Source of the DNA: Verrucomicrobia bacterium Tous-C9LFEB | GTDB taxonomy: Bacteria > Acidobacteriota > Terriglobia > Terriglobales > Acidobacteriaceae | Direction: 5' to 3' | Assembly: GCA_903970445.1 (NCBI GenBank) | Contig: CAJCIP010000082.1 | Span: 1-64,000, forward strand | DNA: 64,000 nt | Shown here: piece by piece, positions 1 to 8,071 of the stretch | Layout: each line of letters opens with the position of its first letter | How positions within the stretch are numbered: the first letter of the stretch is position 1 | Notes under the pieces: model-generated | The model's input: only the letters and a program-made list of their open reading frames with translations | The model's database searches: none | What the model was told of the DNA's origin: nothing | Translations under genes and position numbers: made by a program

Positions 1-1871
1 TGACTCGTGCCGGTGTAGATCGGCTTGGTGTTGTCCTCGGTGAGGATAGACGAACGCACGATATGTGGGATCAGCAGGAAAACGATCTCATCCGACTGCT
101 GTTCTTTTCCCTGGGTGGAGAAGAAGTACTTGAGGAACGGGATCTCGCCGAGGCCGGGTGTGCCGTTGACCGACTTCGTATCCTGCTTCTGCAGAATGCC
201 CGCGAGGATGGATGGTTCGCCTTCGCGGAGCTGAATGACCTGCTCGATGGTCCGCTGAGAGATGATGGGCTCTGTGACGCCGGTGATGGTGACGCTGCCG
301 TTCTGCGCGGAGACCTCAATTTTCAGCTTGAGAGAGATTTCGCGGTCATAGTGAACGGTTGGAGTCATGTCGATGTTGACGCCGACATCGAGATATTGGA
401 ACTGGGTCTGGACGCCAAGCGAGGCCGTCGTAATGGCGGCGCCGGCAGAGTAAGAGCCGGTGGCGACTGGGATTTTAGACCCGATTTTCAACGTGGCGCG
501 TTGGCCGTCCGTCGCGCGGATGCGCGGGTTCTGGAGAATGCGGGTGTCGGAGTCTGAGAGGAGAGCGTTGACGGTGCCGCCGGTGAGAGAGACCGAGAAG
601 TTGGTGGCGTTCAGATTGCCAAGCGTGTTCAAGCTGATCGTCGAGGCTGTGGTGCCGGTTGTTGTGGTTCCGCTGCTCGTACTCGTGCCGGATGTGGACG
701 TGGTGCTGCTGCTGGTATTCGCATTCGAAAGCTGCGGCGTAAGACCGAAGCTGGTAGGAAGCGTAATGCCGAGGTTGCGGATCTTGTCGCGGCTGACTTC
801 GAGCACGGCGACATCCACGACCACTTCGGAGCGTGTGCGATCGAGGTCGTTGATGAGCTTTTCAGCGAGGATGAGCTGATCAGGTGTTGCGCGGAGAACG
901 ATAGCGTTCTGGCTGGCGACGAGGTAAATCTTGACGCTTGGGTCGAGCAGATTACGGAGAGCGATCAGGACTTCGTTGGCGTCGTTCTGCTGGGAGACAT
1001 TCGTCAGGTAGAAGGTTTGGACCGCAAGGTCTTCGAGATCGGTGCGCTTCTGACGGTTGTTCTGAGCGACGAAGAGCGTGTTCGAAGTGATCGGCTTCCA
1101 GAACGTGTTGCTCATCGTGCCGACAATGCGGAGCGCGTCCCAGAGCGTTACGCTGGTCAGGTCGATTGGGATGCGCTTCGACGTGTAATCGGGATCGAAA
1201 ATGACATTCAGGCCCGCGAGTTTGCCGATGGACTGGTAAATGACCTTGGTGTCTTCCACCATGTGCAGCGTGATCGGATCGTTGGAAACCGGCTGCAGTT
1301 CCACCGGCGACGCCATGGATTGAATTTCGCGCTGCACCTGACGCTGGTGAGGCGTCTGTTCTTCGCCACCGGGGCCGACGACCTTTGGCGAAGTGGGCGT
1401 GGTGAGTCCATTGGGCGTAGCGGCCGCCGCTGCCGAACCGGGACTGTTTCCCGGAGGCGCAGGCATCGTGATCTGTAATTCCTGTGCTGCCGATTGATTG
1501 CCGGGGTCGATCTCGAGGGCACGGGTGAATTCGGTGACCGCTCCGCCGCTGTCGCCGGACTGGCGAAGAACGCGGCCGCGATCGACGTGTGTGGCAGCGG
1601 CCAGGAAGCGGAGGCGCTCATAGCGCTCTTTGTAGCGAAGGTCGCTGGGCTTCTTGAGGTGCGCCTGGCGGTAGGCTTCGTAGGCGGTGTCATAGTCTTC
1701 GCGATTTTCTGCGGCGAGGCCGCGCCGATTCCAGCTGGAGGCGGACTGACTATGCGCGAGTGGCGCCGCAGAGATAAAGACGGCGCAGAACAACAGCATG
1801 GAGGCGGCGAGGTGCAGTTTGTTCTTGTTCAAGAGTGATTTGGTACGCCTGAGAAAACGACCTGACTGCAT
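1..1871 (-). CDS. TPR-containing secretin (GspD/PilQ family), 3' end cut by window edge
   Basis: Outer-membrane secretin of a type II secretion or type IV pilus system. 623 codons are visible and the gene runs off the left edge. The ATG at 1871 gives a basic start followed by a hydrophobic stretch ending AHSQS, a good signal peptide. Residues about 60-140 look like one or two TPR units (ending TRALEIDPGN). After an Ala/Pro/Gly linker comes an STN/N0-like domain (about 195-260), an N1-like secretin domain (FYLTNVSQQNDANEVLIALRN region, about 280-340), then the secretin core with a Ser/Thr-rich loop, LQNPRIRATDGQRATLKIGS, and the late motif GTPGLGEIPFLKYFFS followed by EIVFLLIPHIV. The N-terminal TPR ahead of the secretin domains is an arrangement I associate with acidobacteria. 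No gspE, gspF or pilM is in view, so type II versus type IV cannot be decided. Family call is firm. Confidence 0.9.
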   Translation of the reverse strand, partial: MQSGRFLRRTKSLLNKNKLHLAASMLLFCAVFISAAPLAHSQSASSWNRRGLAAENREDYDTAYEAYRQAHLKKPSDLRYKERYERLRFLAAATHVDRGRVLRQSGDSGGAVTEFTRALEIDPGNQSAAQELQITMPAPPGNSPGSAAAAATPNGLTTPTSPKVVGPGGEEQTPHQRQVQREIQSMASPVELQPVSNDPITLHMVEDTKVIYQSIGKLAGLNVIFDPDYTSKRIPIDLTSVTLWDALRIVGTMSNTFWKPITSNTLFVAQNNRQKRTDLEDLAVQTFYLTNVSQQNDANEVLIALRNLLDPSVKIYLVASQNAIVLRATPDQLILAEKLINDLDRTRSEVVVDVAVLEVSRDKIRNLGITLPTSFGLTPQLSNANTSSSTTSTSGTSTSSGTTTTGTTASTISLNTLGNLNATNFSVSLTGGTVNALLSDSDTRILQNPRIRATDGQRATLKIGSKIPVATGSYSAGAAITTASLGVQTQFQYLDVGVNIDMTPTVHYDREISLKLKIEVSAQNGSVTITGVTEPIISQRTIEQVIQLREGEPSILAGILQKQDTKSVNGTPGLGEIPFLKYFFSTQGKEQQSDEIVFLLIPHIVRSSILTEDNTKPIYTGTS

Positions 1872-2194
1872 GCGTGCGACCCGCTCCACGAAGCGCCGGA
1901 CACTGAACTCGCGCCTCAGCGGAAGTGCACCATAGGCAGGGCAGGACACCTGCTGATTTTCGGGGCTTTCCGTGGTTTCGAGCGGCTGTTCGGGCTGCCT
2001 CGATAATACCATCCGTGTCACTGACTCTCTCCGAAGAACGGGTGCTTCCGAGGCATCGTCCGCGGAGTGCTGAAGGCGCACTCTCGCAGCAATTTCGGGG
2101 TTTGATCACCACCATGCCGCTGCTCATTCTTCCGATTGCGGCGAATCTGGTCTGCTAGCATCTGATACTTCTGGCACGGCTGCGTAGAGATGCG
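1872..2194. other. Divergent intergenic region, no gene supported
   Basis: This 323-base stretch separates the divergently read secretin and smpB genes and must hold both promoters. Short open frames exist on both strands but have no recognisable family motifs or ribosome sites. A weak 6-bp inverted repeat (GAGTGC at 2065-2070 and GCACTC at 2078-2083) is present. I see no convincing -35/-10 pair, riboswitch or RNA gene. Confidence 0.5.
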
Positions 2195-2767
2195 TTGCGA
2201 CCGTTCCACAGAGGCTTTGACGTTCCAGTGCCGCGTTCGCTATCCAACCCGACTGTTCCGGCCGTAACAAAAGTTGCAACGAAGGCAAAGGACCGCGATC
2301 CGGTCGCTGCGGGTCAGCGCGATGCGTCGTTCAATCGCTCCGCGAGCTTCAACTATTTCTTGAGCGATCGTGTCGAGGCCGGTGTCGCGTTGCGCGGCAC
2401 AGAAGTGAAGAGCATTCGCGAGGGCAAAGCGAATCTGAAGGATGCATACGGGCTGCTGAAAGACGGCGAGGCGTTTCTGCTCAATGCGCACATCGGACCG
2501 TTTTCACACGGGAACGCGATGAATCATGAGGCGCTGCGCACGCGGAAACTGTTGCTGCATCGCAAGGAGATTGCCAAACTGACAGCGGCAACGAATCAGA
2601 AGGGCTACACACTGATTCCGGTGCGGCTCTACTTCAAGAATGGCCGCGTGAAGTGCGAACTGGCGCTGGCCAAAGGCAAGCAGGACTGGGACAAGCGCGA
2701 AACGGAACGCAAGCGTGAAGCGGACAAAGAGACCAAGGCCGCTATCGCTCGCTCACAGCGGCGCTGA
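2195..2767 (+). CDS. smpB: SsrA-binding protein SmpB
   Basis: tmRNA-binding protein needed for rescue of stalled ribosomes by trans-translation. The conserved core begins at NRSASFNYFLSDRVEAGVAL and includes GTEVKSIREGKANLKDAY, the residues around HIGPFSH, and the basic tail GKQDWDKRETERKRE that enters the ribosomal A site. No ATG precedes the core, so the start is non-ATG: TTG at 2195 gives 190 residues, GTG at 2228 gives 179. The GTG has AGAGG about 13 bases upstream. The family is usually about 150-165 residues, so the N-terminal 30-40 residues are an extension whichever start is used. The ssrA gene itself is not in the window. Confidence 0.95.
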   Translation: MRPFHRGFDVPVPRSLSNPTVPAVTKVATKAKDRDPVAAGQRDASFNRSASFNYFLSDRVEAGVALRGTEVKSIREGKANLKDAYGLLKDGEAFLLNAHIGPFSHGNAMNHEALRTRKLLLHRKEIAKLTAATNQKGYTLIPVRLYFKNGRVKCELALAKGKQDWDKRETERKREADKETKAAIARSQRR

Positions 2768-2829
2768 TGTTGCGAAGGATTCGAGGCACTGCCGGTCTTG
2801 CCGGATGATCGATGCATTTACGATGAGAA

Positions 2830-4377
2830 GTGATGCGAACCGAGCTCCTGTTTCAAGACCCCTCTACTTTGAGTACTCCGCTGCTGGCCGTTTTTGCCGC
2901 TGATATTTCCACGGGCAAGGATGCTGCGGCGTCGCCCGCGCTGCTCACAACTTCCGATGTGCTGGGGAATGCCGCTGCAAAATGGTTGTCGTCGGGCGAG
3001 TTCAAGGCGAGCCTCGGTGAAACGTTGCTGTTGCACTCGCCGGAGGGATGCAGGGCAGACCGGCTGCTAGTGATTGGGCTGGGCAAAGCCAAGACCCTGA
3101 CCGCGCATGACGTTCGGAAGGGTGCCGGGGTTGCGGTTCGCTTTGCCAAGCCGCGCGGTCTTCGCGACGTCGCGATCAGCTTTCCAGAAGATAAGGCGCT
3201 GGCGGATGAACACATGGAGTCGCTGCAGTGTTCGCTGGCGGCGCGCGCGATTGCTGAAGGAGCACTGCTGGCGGATTTTGAGATCGATACCTATCGCAGC
3301 GATCGCAAAGACCAGAGCGTGCATGCGGTGACTCTGATCGCGAATGAGCATGACGGCAAGAGCAAAGACGAAGTTCAGCATGGATGGAATGAAGGAATCG
3401 TCTTTGGGGACTCGCAGAACTTTGCACGGACGCTGGTGAATGAGCCGGGCAATGTGCTGACGCCGACGGAGCTCGGGCGGCGGGCAGCGGCGATGGCCCA
3501 AGAAGTCGGCCTAAGTTGCGAGGTTCATTCGACGGACAAGCTGCACGAGTTGAAGATGGGCGCGTTTGCGGCGGTCGCACAGGGTTCTGTTGAACCGCCC
3601 GCGCTTATTGTGCTTCGTTATGAGCCAGAAAAGAGCCCGGCGGAAGATGCTCCTGTGTTGGGGCTGGTCGGCAAGGGGATCACTTTCGATACGGGCGGCA
3701 TCTCCATCAAGCCGGCCGACAACATGGACAAGATGAAGTACGACATGGGCGGAGCCGCTGCCATGCTCGGCGCCATGCGTGCGATCGCGCTGCTGAAGCC
3801 TGCGATGCGCGTGATCTGCGTGGTGTGCTCGGCAGAAAACATGCCGGATGGAAAGGCGTACAAGCCGGGTGATGTGCTCACGGCAATGTCCGGCAAGACC
3901 ATCGAGGTGTTGAATACCGATGCTGAAGGACGGCTCGTGCTCGCCGATGGCCTGCACTATGCTCAGCAGCTTGGCGCGACGAGGCTGATCAATGCGGCGA
4001 CGCTGACAGGAGCGATTGGCGTAGCGCTGGGGCTGCTGAATGCCGGATTGTTTTCCAACGATGACGAGACGTCGAACAAGTTCCTGGGCGTGCTTGCAAC
4101 ATCCGGCGAGAAATTCTGGCGCATGCCCTGCACCGAGGACTATCGCGAGCAAATCAAGAGTTCTATCGCGGACATTATGAACACGGGCGGATCGCGATAC
4201 GGCGGAGCGATCACAGCCGCGATGTTCCTGAAGGAGTTTGTGGGAGAGACGCCGTGGATTCACCTGGATATCGCGGGGACGACCTGGGCGGATGATGCCA
4301 AGCCCTGGCTCTCGAAGGGACCGACGGGTATGGGCGTGCGAAGCATTGCGGAATGGGTGAGAAGCTACGCGAGCTAG
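2830..4377 (+). CDS. pepA: Leucyl aminopeptidase (M17)
   Basis: Cytosolic dimetal aminopeptidase that removes N-terminal residues from peptides; hexameric in known members. At 515 residues it has the usual family length. The catalytic half carries GLVGKGITFDTGG (metal-binding Lys and Asp), KMKYDMGGAAAM (Asp ligand) and the signature NTDAEGRLVLAD (Asp/Glu ligands and the active-site Arg). The end (PWIHLDIAGTTW) is also typical. GTG at 2830 is followed directly by ATG at 2833, so either could be used and the difference is one residue. It lies 62 bases after smpB in the same direction and may share a transcript. Confidence 0.96.
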   Translation: MMRTELLFQDPSTLSTPLLAVFAADISTGKDAAASPALLTTSDVLGNAAAKWLSSGEFKASLGETLLLHSPEGCRADRLLVIGLGKAKTLTAHDVRKGAGVAVRFAKPRGLRDVAISFPEDKALADEHMESLQCSLAARAIAEGALLADFEIDTYRSDRKDQSVHAVTLIANEHDGKSKDEVQHGWNEGIVFGDSQNFARTLVNEPGNVLTPTELGRRAAAMAQEVGLSCEVHSTDKLHELKMGAFAAVAQGSVEPPALIVLRYEPEKSPAEDAPVLGLVGKGITFDTGGISIKPADNMDKMKYDMGGAAAMLGAMRAIALLKPAMRVICVVCSAENMPDGKAYKPGDVLTAMSGKTIEVLNTDAEGRLVLADGLHYAQQLGATRLINAATLTGAIGVALGLLNAGLFSNDDETSNKFLGVLATSGEKFWRMPCTEDYREQIKSSIADIMNTGGSRYGGAITAAMFLKEFVGETPWIHLDIAGTTWADDAKPWLSKGPTGMGVRSIAEWVRSYAS

Positions 4378-4890
4378 CGGGTCGCTCCCTCATGACGCAT
4401 ATAGGTCGCGCCTTCAGCGCTTGAAGGTTTCGCCACTGGTACCCAGCCCTTCGGGCTGGGCTGAAATGAATCAGGCCTTTGGCCCTCGAAAGCGGAGGGT
4501 CCTTCGAGGATGATGACTTGCTTCTTGCCTGCGTATCCGGCCAACCGAGTGTGTCGTTTCCGATGTGGTTTGCCACAAATTGGCCGGGAAGGAACGTGAG
4601 CGAGCGCTTTGTTTCCATGCACCGCGTTCAGCGCTTTGAATGCAGCGGTGGCGCAGATGGTGCTGCGGGTGCAAGTGCAAGCGGATGGAGAATGGCTGGG
4701 CCGCACGCCGATGTCAGTGAAGCTGGTGCCAAACGCGTTGCGATTGCTTGTTCCAGACATTGAGTAAACTTGCTCGCGCTGCGCGCGCGCGTCTGCAAAA
4801 TACAGGGGTCTCTCCGCTGCGCGCTCTTCGAGCGCTCCGGTCGAGATGACACCTTTCAAAAGACAGAGTGTGCGGGGTATGAAAGTTACG
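4378..4890. repeat. REP-like intergenic repeat region
   Basis: 513 bases between convergent pepA and argS with no credible gene. It contains a perfect UUCG-capped hairpin at 4443-4461 (CCCAGCCC, TTCG, GGCTGGG), a small GGCC-TTT-GGCC hairpin near 4474, a GGTCCTTCGAGGATGATGAC block near 4499-4518, and a second block at about 4806-4850 with the hairpin GCGCTC-TTC-GAGCGC (4821-4835) followed by CCGGTCGAGATGAC. The two blocks look like degenerate versions of one motif. Frames across it read as strings such as RAKGLIHFSPARRAG, which I recall as spurious proteins repeated in Terriglobia genomes; that recollection is unverified. The UUCG hairpin lacks a T-run, so it is not an obvious intrinsic terminator. 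Confidence 0.6.
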
Positions 4891-6873
4891 CTACATCGCG
4901 GCAGGAACGCGGATGCCGAGCCAGCCTAAGACTCGCACGAGTTCTCGTCTTGCGACGGCTGCGGTGGCTAGAAGCAACATCTTGCGTTCCGGGTCTTGTT
5001 CTTTGAGGATGTGGTGACGGTGATAGAAGTTGTTGAAGCTTTGCGCCAACGTGAAGGCGTATTTCGCGAGGATGGCGGGTTCGGCAGCGGCAATGGCCTG
5101 TTCCAAGACGCTGCTGAGGCGGGAGGCGATGAGCCAGAGTTCCCAGATGTCTGTGTCGGCGGCTAGTAGTGCGGTGAGGTCGGCGTTCTCGATTGCTTTG
5201 AGCGCAGCGGCAGGGTCCACTCCAGCTTTGTGAAAGATGTTTGCGGCCCGGACGGCGGCATATTGCGCGTAGGGTCCGGTCTCGCCGTCGAAGGCAAGCG
5301 CGTCGCGAAAGTCGAAGGCGATGACGGTGTTGCGCGTGAAACGCAGCATGAAGAACCGTAGTGCACCAATGCCGATCGCATCCGCAATGTCCGCGCGCTC
5401 CGATTCGTCGAGCTCTGGATGGCGCGCGTCTACCTCGGCTCGTGCGGCACCGATCATGCGATCGATGAGATCGTCGGCCTTTACGCCGAAGCCTTTGCGT
5501 CCACTGACTTCAATGTAGGAGCGTTCCTTGTCTTCGTCGCTGAGCTTGTAGCCGAGATCAGCGGCGCAGCGTGGAGTTAGCGCGACCATCGCGTAATTCA
5601 AGTGCACGTAGTGTTCGGCTTCCGCCGTAAACCCCAATGCGCGCAGAGCTTCCTTCACCTGGGTTTGCGGATCATCCTGGCGTGAGTCGATGACGTTGTA
5701 GATGGCGCTCGCCTGAGCGAAGCTGGGGTGAGGATCTTCGCCGGTTAAAGCAGATGTCCAACACACGTGATCTGGATACTCGTGGAATTTGGTGTAGCCG
5801 AAATCCTTGCCAAGCAGACCGAACTTCCAAAGGTGATACGCGATGTCTTTGCCGACATAGGTGACGGTGCCATTGGAGCGAATGATGATCTTCGCATCCT
5901 CATCGACCGTGCTCTCTGTCAAAGGCTCCGCACCGGCGCGACGCATCACCCAGGCACCCGCGTTCTTCCCTGCAGTTTCGAGATAGAGCACGCCGCGCTC
6001 AACCATGAGTCGCCGTGCTGTTTCCCAAAATTGCAGATGGAGGATTTCGCTTTCGCGCGGAAGGAAGTCGTATTCGATTCCAAGGCGCTGCATGGTCTGA
6101 AGATGACGGCGAAGGATGCCAATAGAGACGAGCTCGGCGATCTCAGCCGTTTCGTTCTCGCCAACCTCAAGCTCATGCAGTGTGTTCAGGCGTAGTTGCT
6201 TGCGCGCGGCTGTTTGGGAAGGATCAGCCTCGTACCATTGCGAGATTTCCGCGTAGAGATCCCAGCAAGCGTAGTCGAGTCGCACGTTGCTCTCGAGCAT
6301 CTCGGTCAGCCACTCGCGCGTCTGGTAGAGGTTCATTCGCTTCAGCTCGCGAACGGCTACAACAATGTCTGCAACCTGGACGCCGGTGTTGTCGATGTAG
6401 TTCTGCACACCCACGGGATAGCCAGGCTTGAACTCATCTTTGCGCAACATGCGAGCAAACGTGTCGCCAAGAATCGCGTTGCGCAGATGGCCGACGTGGG
6501 CGGCCTTGTTGGGGTTGATGCTCGTGTGTTCGACGAGTTGAAAGCCATCACCGCCAACGGAAGCGTGCTCATCCTTTGCAATGCGATGAACAGTCGCGGA
6601 GCGGTCAAGCTTAAGATTCAGATAGCCGGCTCCGGCAATTTCTACCGATGCGATTCCTGGAATCTCCGCGAGCGCAGACTGCAGCTCCTGTGCAATGGCG
6701 CGCGGTGCTTTTTTGAGCCGCTTCGCCAACTCGAACGCAACGGGAAGAGCCATCTCACCAAACTCGATCTTCGGCGGAAGTTCAATGGCCACGCTTGGGA
6801 GCTGCATGTCATAGCGCTCGTACAAAAGCGTTTGGATGCGTGCCTGAATGTCTTGCTGCAGGGTGCGGTACAT
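4891..6873 (-). CDS. argS: Arginyl-tRNA synthetase
   Basis: Class I aminoacyl-tRNA synthetase charging tRNA-Arg with arginine in the cytosol. The 660 residues carry the N-terminal Add1-like domain (about 1-95), the HIGH-type signature as NPNKAAHVGHLRNAILGD, the Rossmann catalytic domain, and a C-terminal DALR anticodon-binding domain (GPYAQYAAVRAANIF onward, ending near RVLGWLGI). The KMSKS position reads SGRKGFGVKADDL; many ArgRS lack the canonical KMSK, so this is a known variant style rather than a defect. It is longer than the roughly 550-580 residues usual for the family. The ATG at 6873 fits the conserved N terminus. It is read convergently with pepA. Confidence 0.96.
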   Translation of the reverse strand: MYRTLQQDIQARIQTLLYERYDMQLPSVAIELPPKIEFGEMALPVAFELAKRLKKAPRAIAQELQSALAEIPGIASVEIAGAGYLNLKLDRSATVHRIAKDEHASVGGDGFQLVEHTSINPNKAAHVGHLRNAILGDTFARMLRKDEFKPGYPVGVQNYIDNTGVQVADIVVAVRELKRMNLYQTREWLTEMLESNVRLDYACWDLYAEISQWYEADPSQTAARKQLRLNTLHELEVGENETAEIAELVSIGILRRHLQTMQRLGIEYDFLPRESEILHLQFWETARRLMVERGVLYLETAGKNAGAWVMRRAGAEPLTESTVDEDAKIIIRSNGTVTYVGKDIAYHLWKFGLLGKDFGYTKFHEYPDHVCWTSALTGEDPHPSFAQASAIYNVIDSRQDDPQTQVKEALRALGFTAEAEHYVHLNYAMVALTPRCAADLGYKLSDEDKERSYIEVSGRKGFGVKADDLIDRMIGAARAEVDARHPELDESERADIADAIGIGALRFFMLRFTRNTVIAFDFRDALAFDGETGPYAQYAAVRAANIFHKAGVDPAAALKAIENADLTALLAADTDIWELWLIASRLSSVLEQAIAAAEPAILAKYAFTLAQSFNNFYHRHHILKEQDPERKMLLLATAAVARRELVRVLGWLGIRVPAAM

Positions 6874-6911
6874 AGGGAGACTCGCGAGTAATTTGTTGTT
6901 CGTGCAGAGCG

Positions 6912-7916
6912 TTACGGCAGGCGTGCTGGAAGCGTATCCATCTCTTCCAGCAGCGGCTTTCGTTGATTCATGTGGAGACGATGCTGGAGGAACATGGCGC
7001 CGCCAACGCCGGTGATGCTAATGAGCAGCCAAGCGTGGATGAGCAGGCCGAAGACGCCACTCGCTGCTGGGCCCGCGCCGTGATTGATCAACGTGCTCTT
7101 GCAGGCCCACTCGAACGGCCCGATGCCGCCGGGAGAGCTGGGTATGAGGAATGAAAGATTTGCGACGGCAACTGTCTGCCATGGTGCAGCCCAGTCGCCA
7201 GGCAGCGCGATGAGACGCATTGCTGATAAGTAGAGCAGCGCTTCGCATGTCCACGCGACCATGCTGAGAACGAAGATCCAGAGCATGCCCGCGATGCCGA
7301 TGTGCCGTACAGCCTCCATGGCAAGCAGGAGCCAATGCTCGACCTTGGCTAACTTCGCGGGCAGTTTTGCGAAGAGCGCCTGGATAGGGCGTTCCATCGT
7401 ACGGGCCCCGGCGGTGAGCAGAATCAGACCTCCGGCGGAGACGATGAAGAGCGTCTTCACAAGAACGCGGGTGTGCGCCGAAACGCCCTTGCCGGTATGA
7501 ATCGTCATCGCGACGAAAAGCACAAGGGAAAAGATGTCGAACAGCTTTTCGAGAATGACAGTACTGAGAACGACGGAGGGCGACGCGTTCAAATCCGGAG
7601 CGTAGGTAAAGATGCGCATGACATCGCCGATGCGCAGCGGAAGAATGTTGTTTGCGGCGAGCGAAGTCATAAAGATGCGGGCGCAAGCCGAAAACTTCGC
7701 ATTCACGCTGCGCAACATGCTCCACCAACGGAAGCAGCGCACGGTGTAGCCGGCGACGCTGAAGAACAAAATGCCGAGAATCCAGACAGGAGCAGTAAGC
7801 CGGATTTGCTGGAACTCGGAAAGATGTAATCCGCGGAACGTGTACCAAAGAAAGAAAGCGCTAATCAGAAGCCCGGGCACGGTTTTCAGCAGACGCATCT
7901 GCGATTCGCGGTTCAC
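6912..7916 (-). CDS. UPF0104 / lysylphosphatidylglycerol-synthase-like membrane protein
   Basis: Integral membrane protein with about eight hydrophobic segments across 334 residues. It matches the MprF-flippase-type (COG0392, LPG_synthase_TM) family: an early LLISAFFLWYTFRGL helix, the RCFRWWSML loop, LAANNILPLRIGDVMRIF, and late SSPGGIGPFEWA, which is the characteristic PGGxGxxE motif of this family. Members act on lipids or lipid-linked sugars, but the substrate cannot be read here. The GTG start at 7916 has GGAG seven bases upstream and is preferred over the ATG six codons inside. It sits 38 bases downstream side of argS, same strand, and probably is transcribed before argS. Confidence 0.85.
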   Translation of the reverse strand: MNRESQMRLLKTVPGLLISAFFLWYTFRGLHLSEFQQIRLTAPVWILGILFFSVAGYTVRCFRWWSMLRSVNAKFSACARIFMTSLAANNILPLRIGDVMRIFTYAPDLNASPSVVLSTVILEKLFDIFSLVLFVAMTIHTGKGVSAHTRVLVKTLFIVSAGGLILLTAGARTMERPIQALFAKLPAKLAKVEHWLLLAMEAVRHIGIAGMLWIFVLSMVAWTCEALLYLSAMRLIALPGDWAAPWQTVAVANLSFLIPSSPGGIGPFEWACKSTLINHGAGPAASGVFGLLIHAWLLISITGVGGAMFLQHRLHMNQRKPLLEEMDTLPARLP

Positions 7917-8071
7917 AGAGAGACTCCGGCTACTGTGCAGGACACTGGGATCAGGATGGAAAGACTGACGTAAGGCACCATCCCGATTGTACCGTTACAG
8001 TGCAGCCGGTCGCTGGCTTCGCTACTCTACGGACAGTGCCGCATTGAGCGGAGAAGGAATTCCTGTAGCCC

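Noticed and set aside
1925-2209. Short open frames on both strands between the secretin and smpB genes
   Set aside because: No family motif, overlapping each other, and occupying a divergent promoter region.
4443-4461. UUCG hairpin as the pepA terminator
   Set aside because: It has no T-run on either side and sits among other repeat-like elements, so a REP-type element is more likely.
4374-4859. Several open frames on both strands between pepA and argS
   Set aside because: No start with ribosome site, mutually overlapping, and their translations look like repeat-derived strings. The DNA is better explained as a repeat region.
5467-5520. Missing KMSKS in ArgRS as a sign of inactivity
   Set aside because: Many ArgRS lack the canonical KMSK, and the SGRKG..VKADDL form looks like a family variant; the rest of the enzyme is intact.
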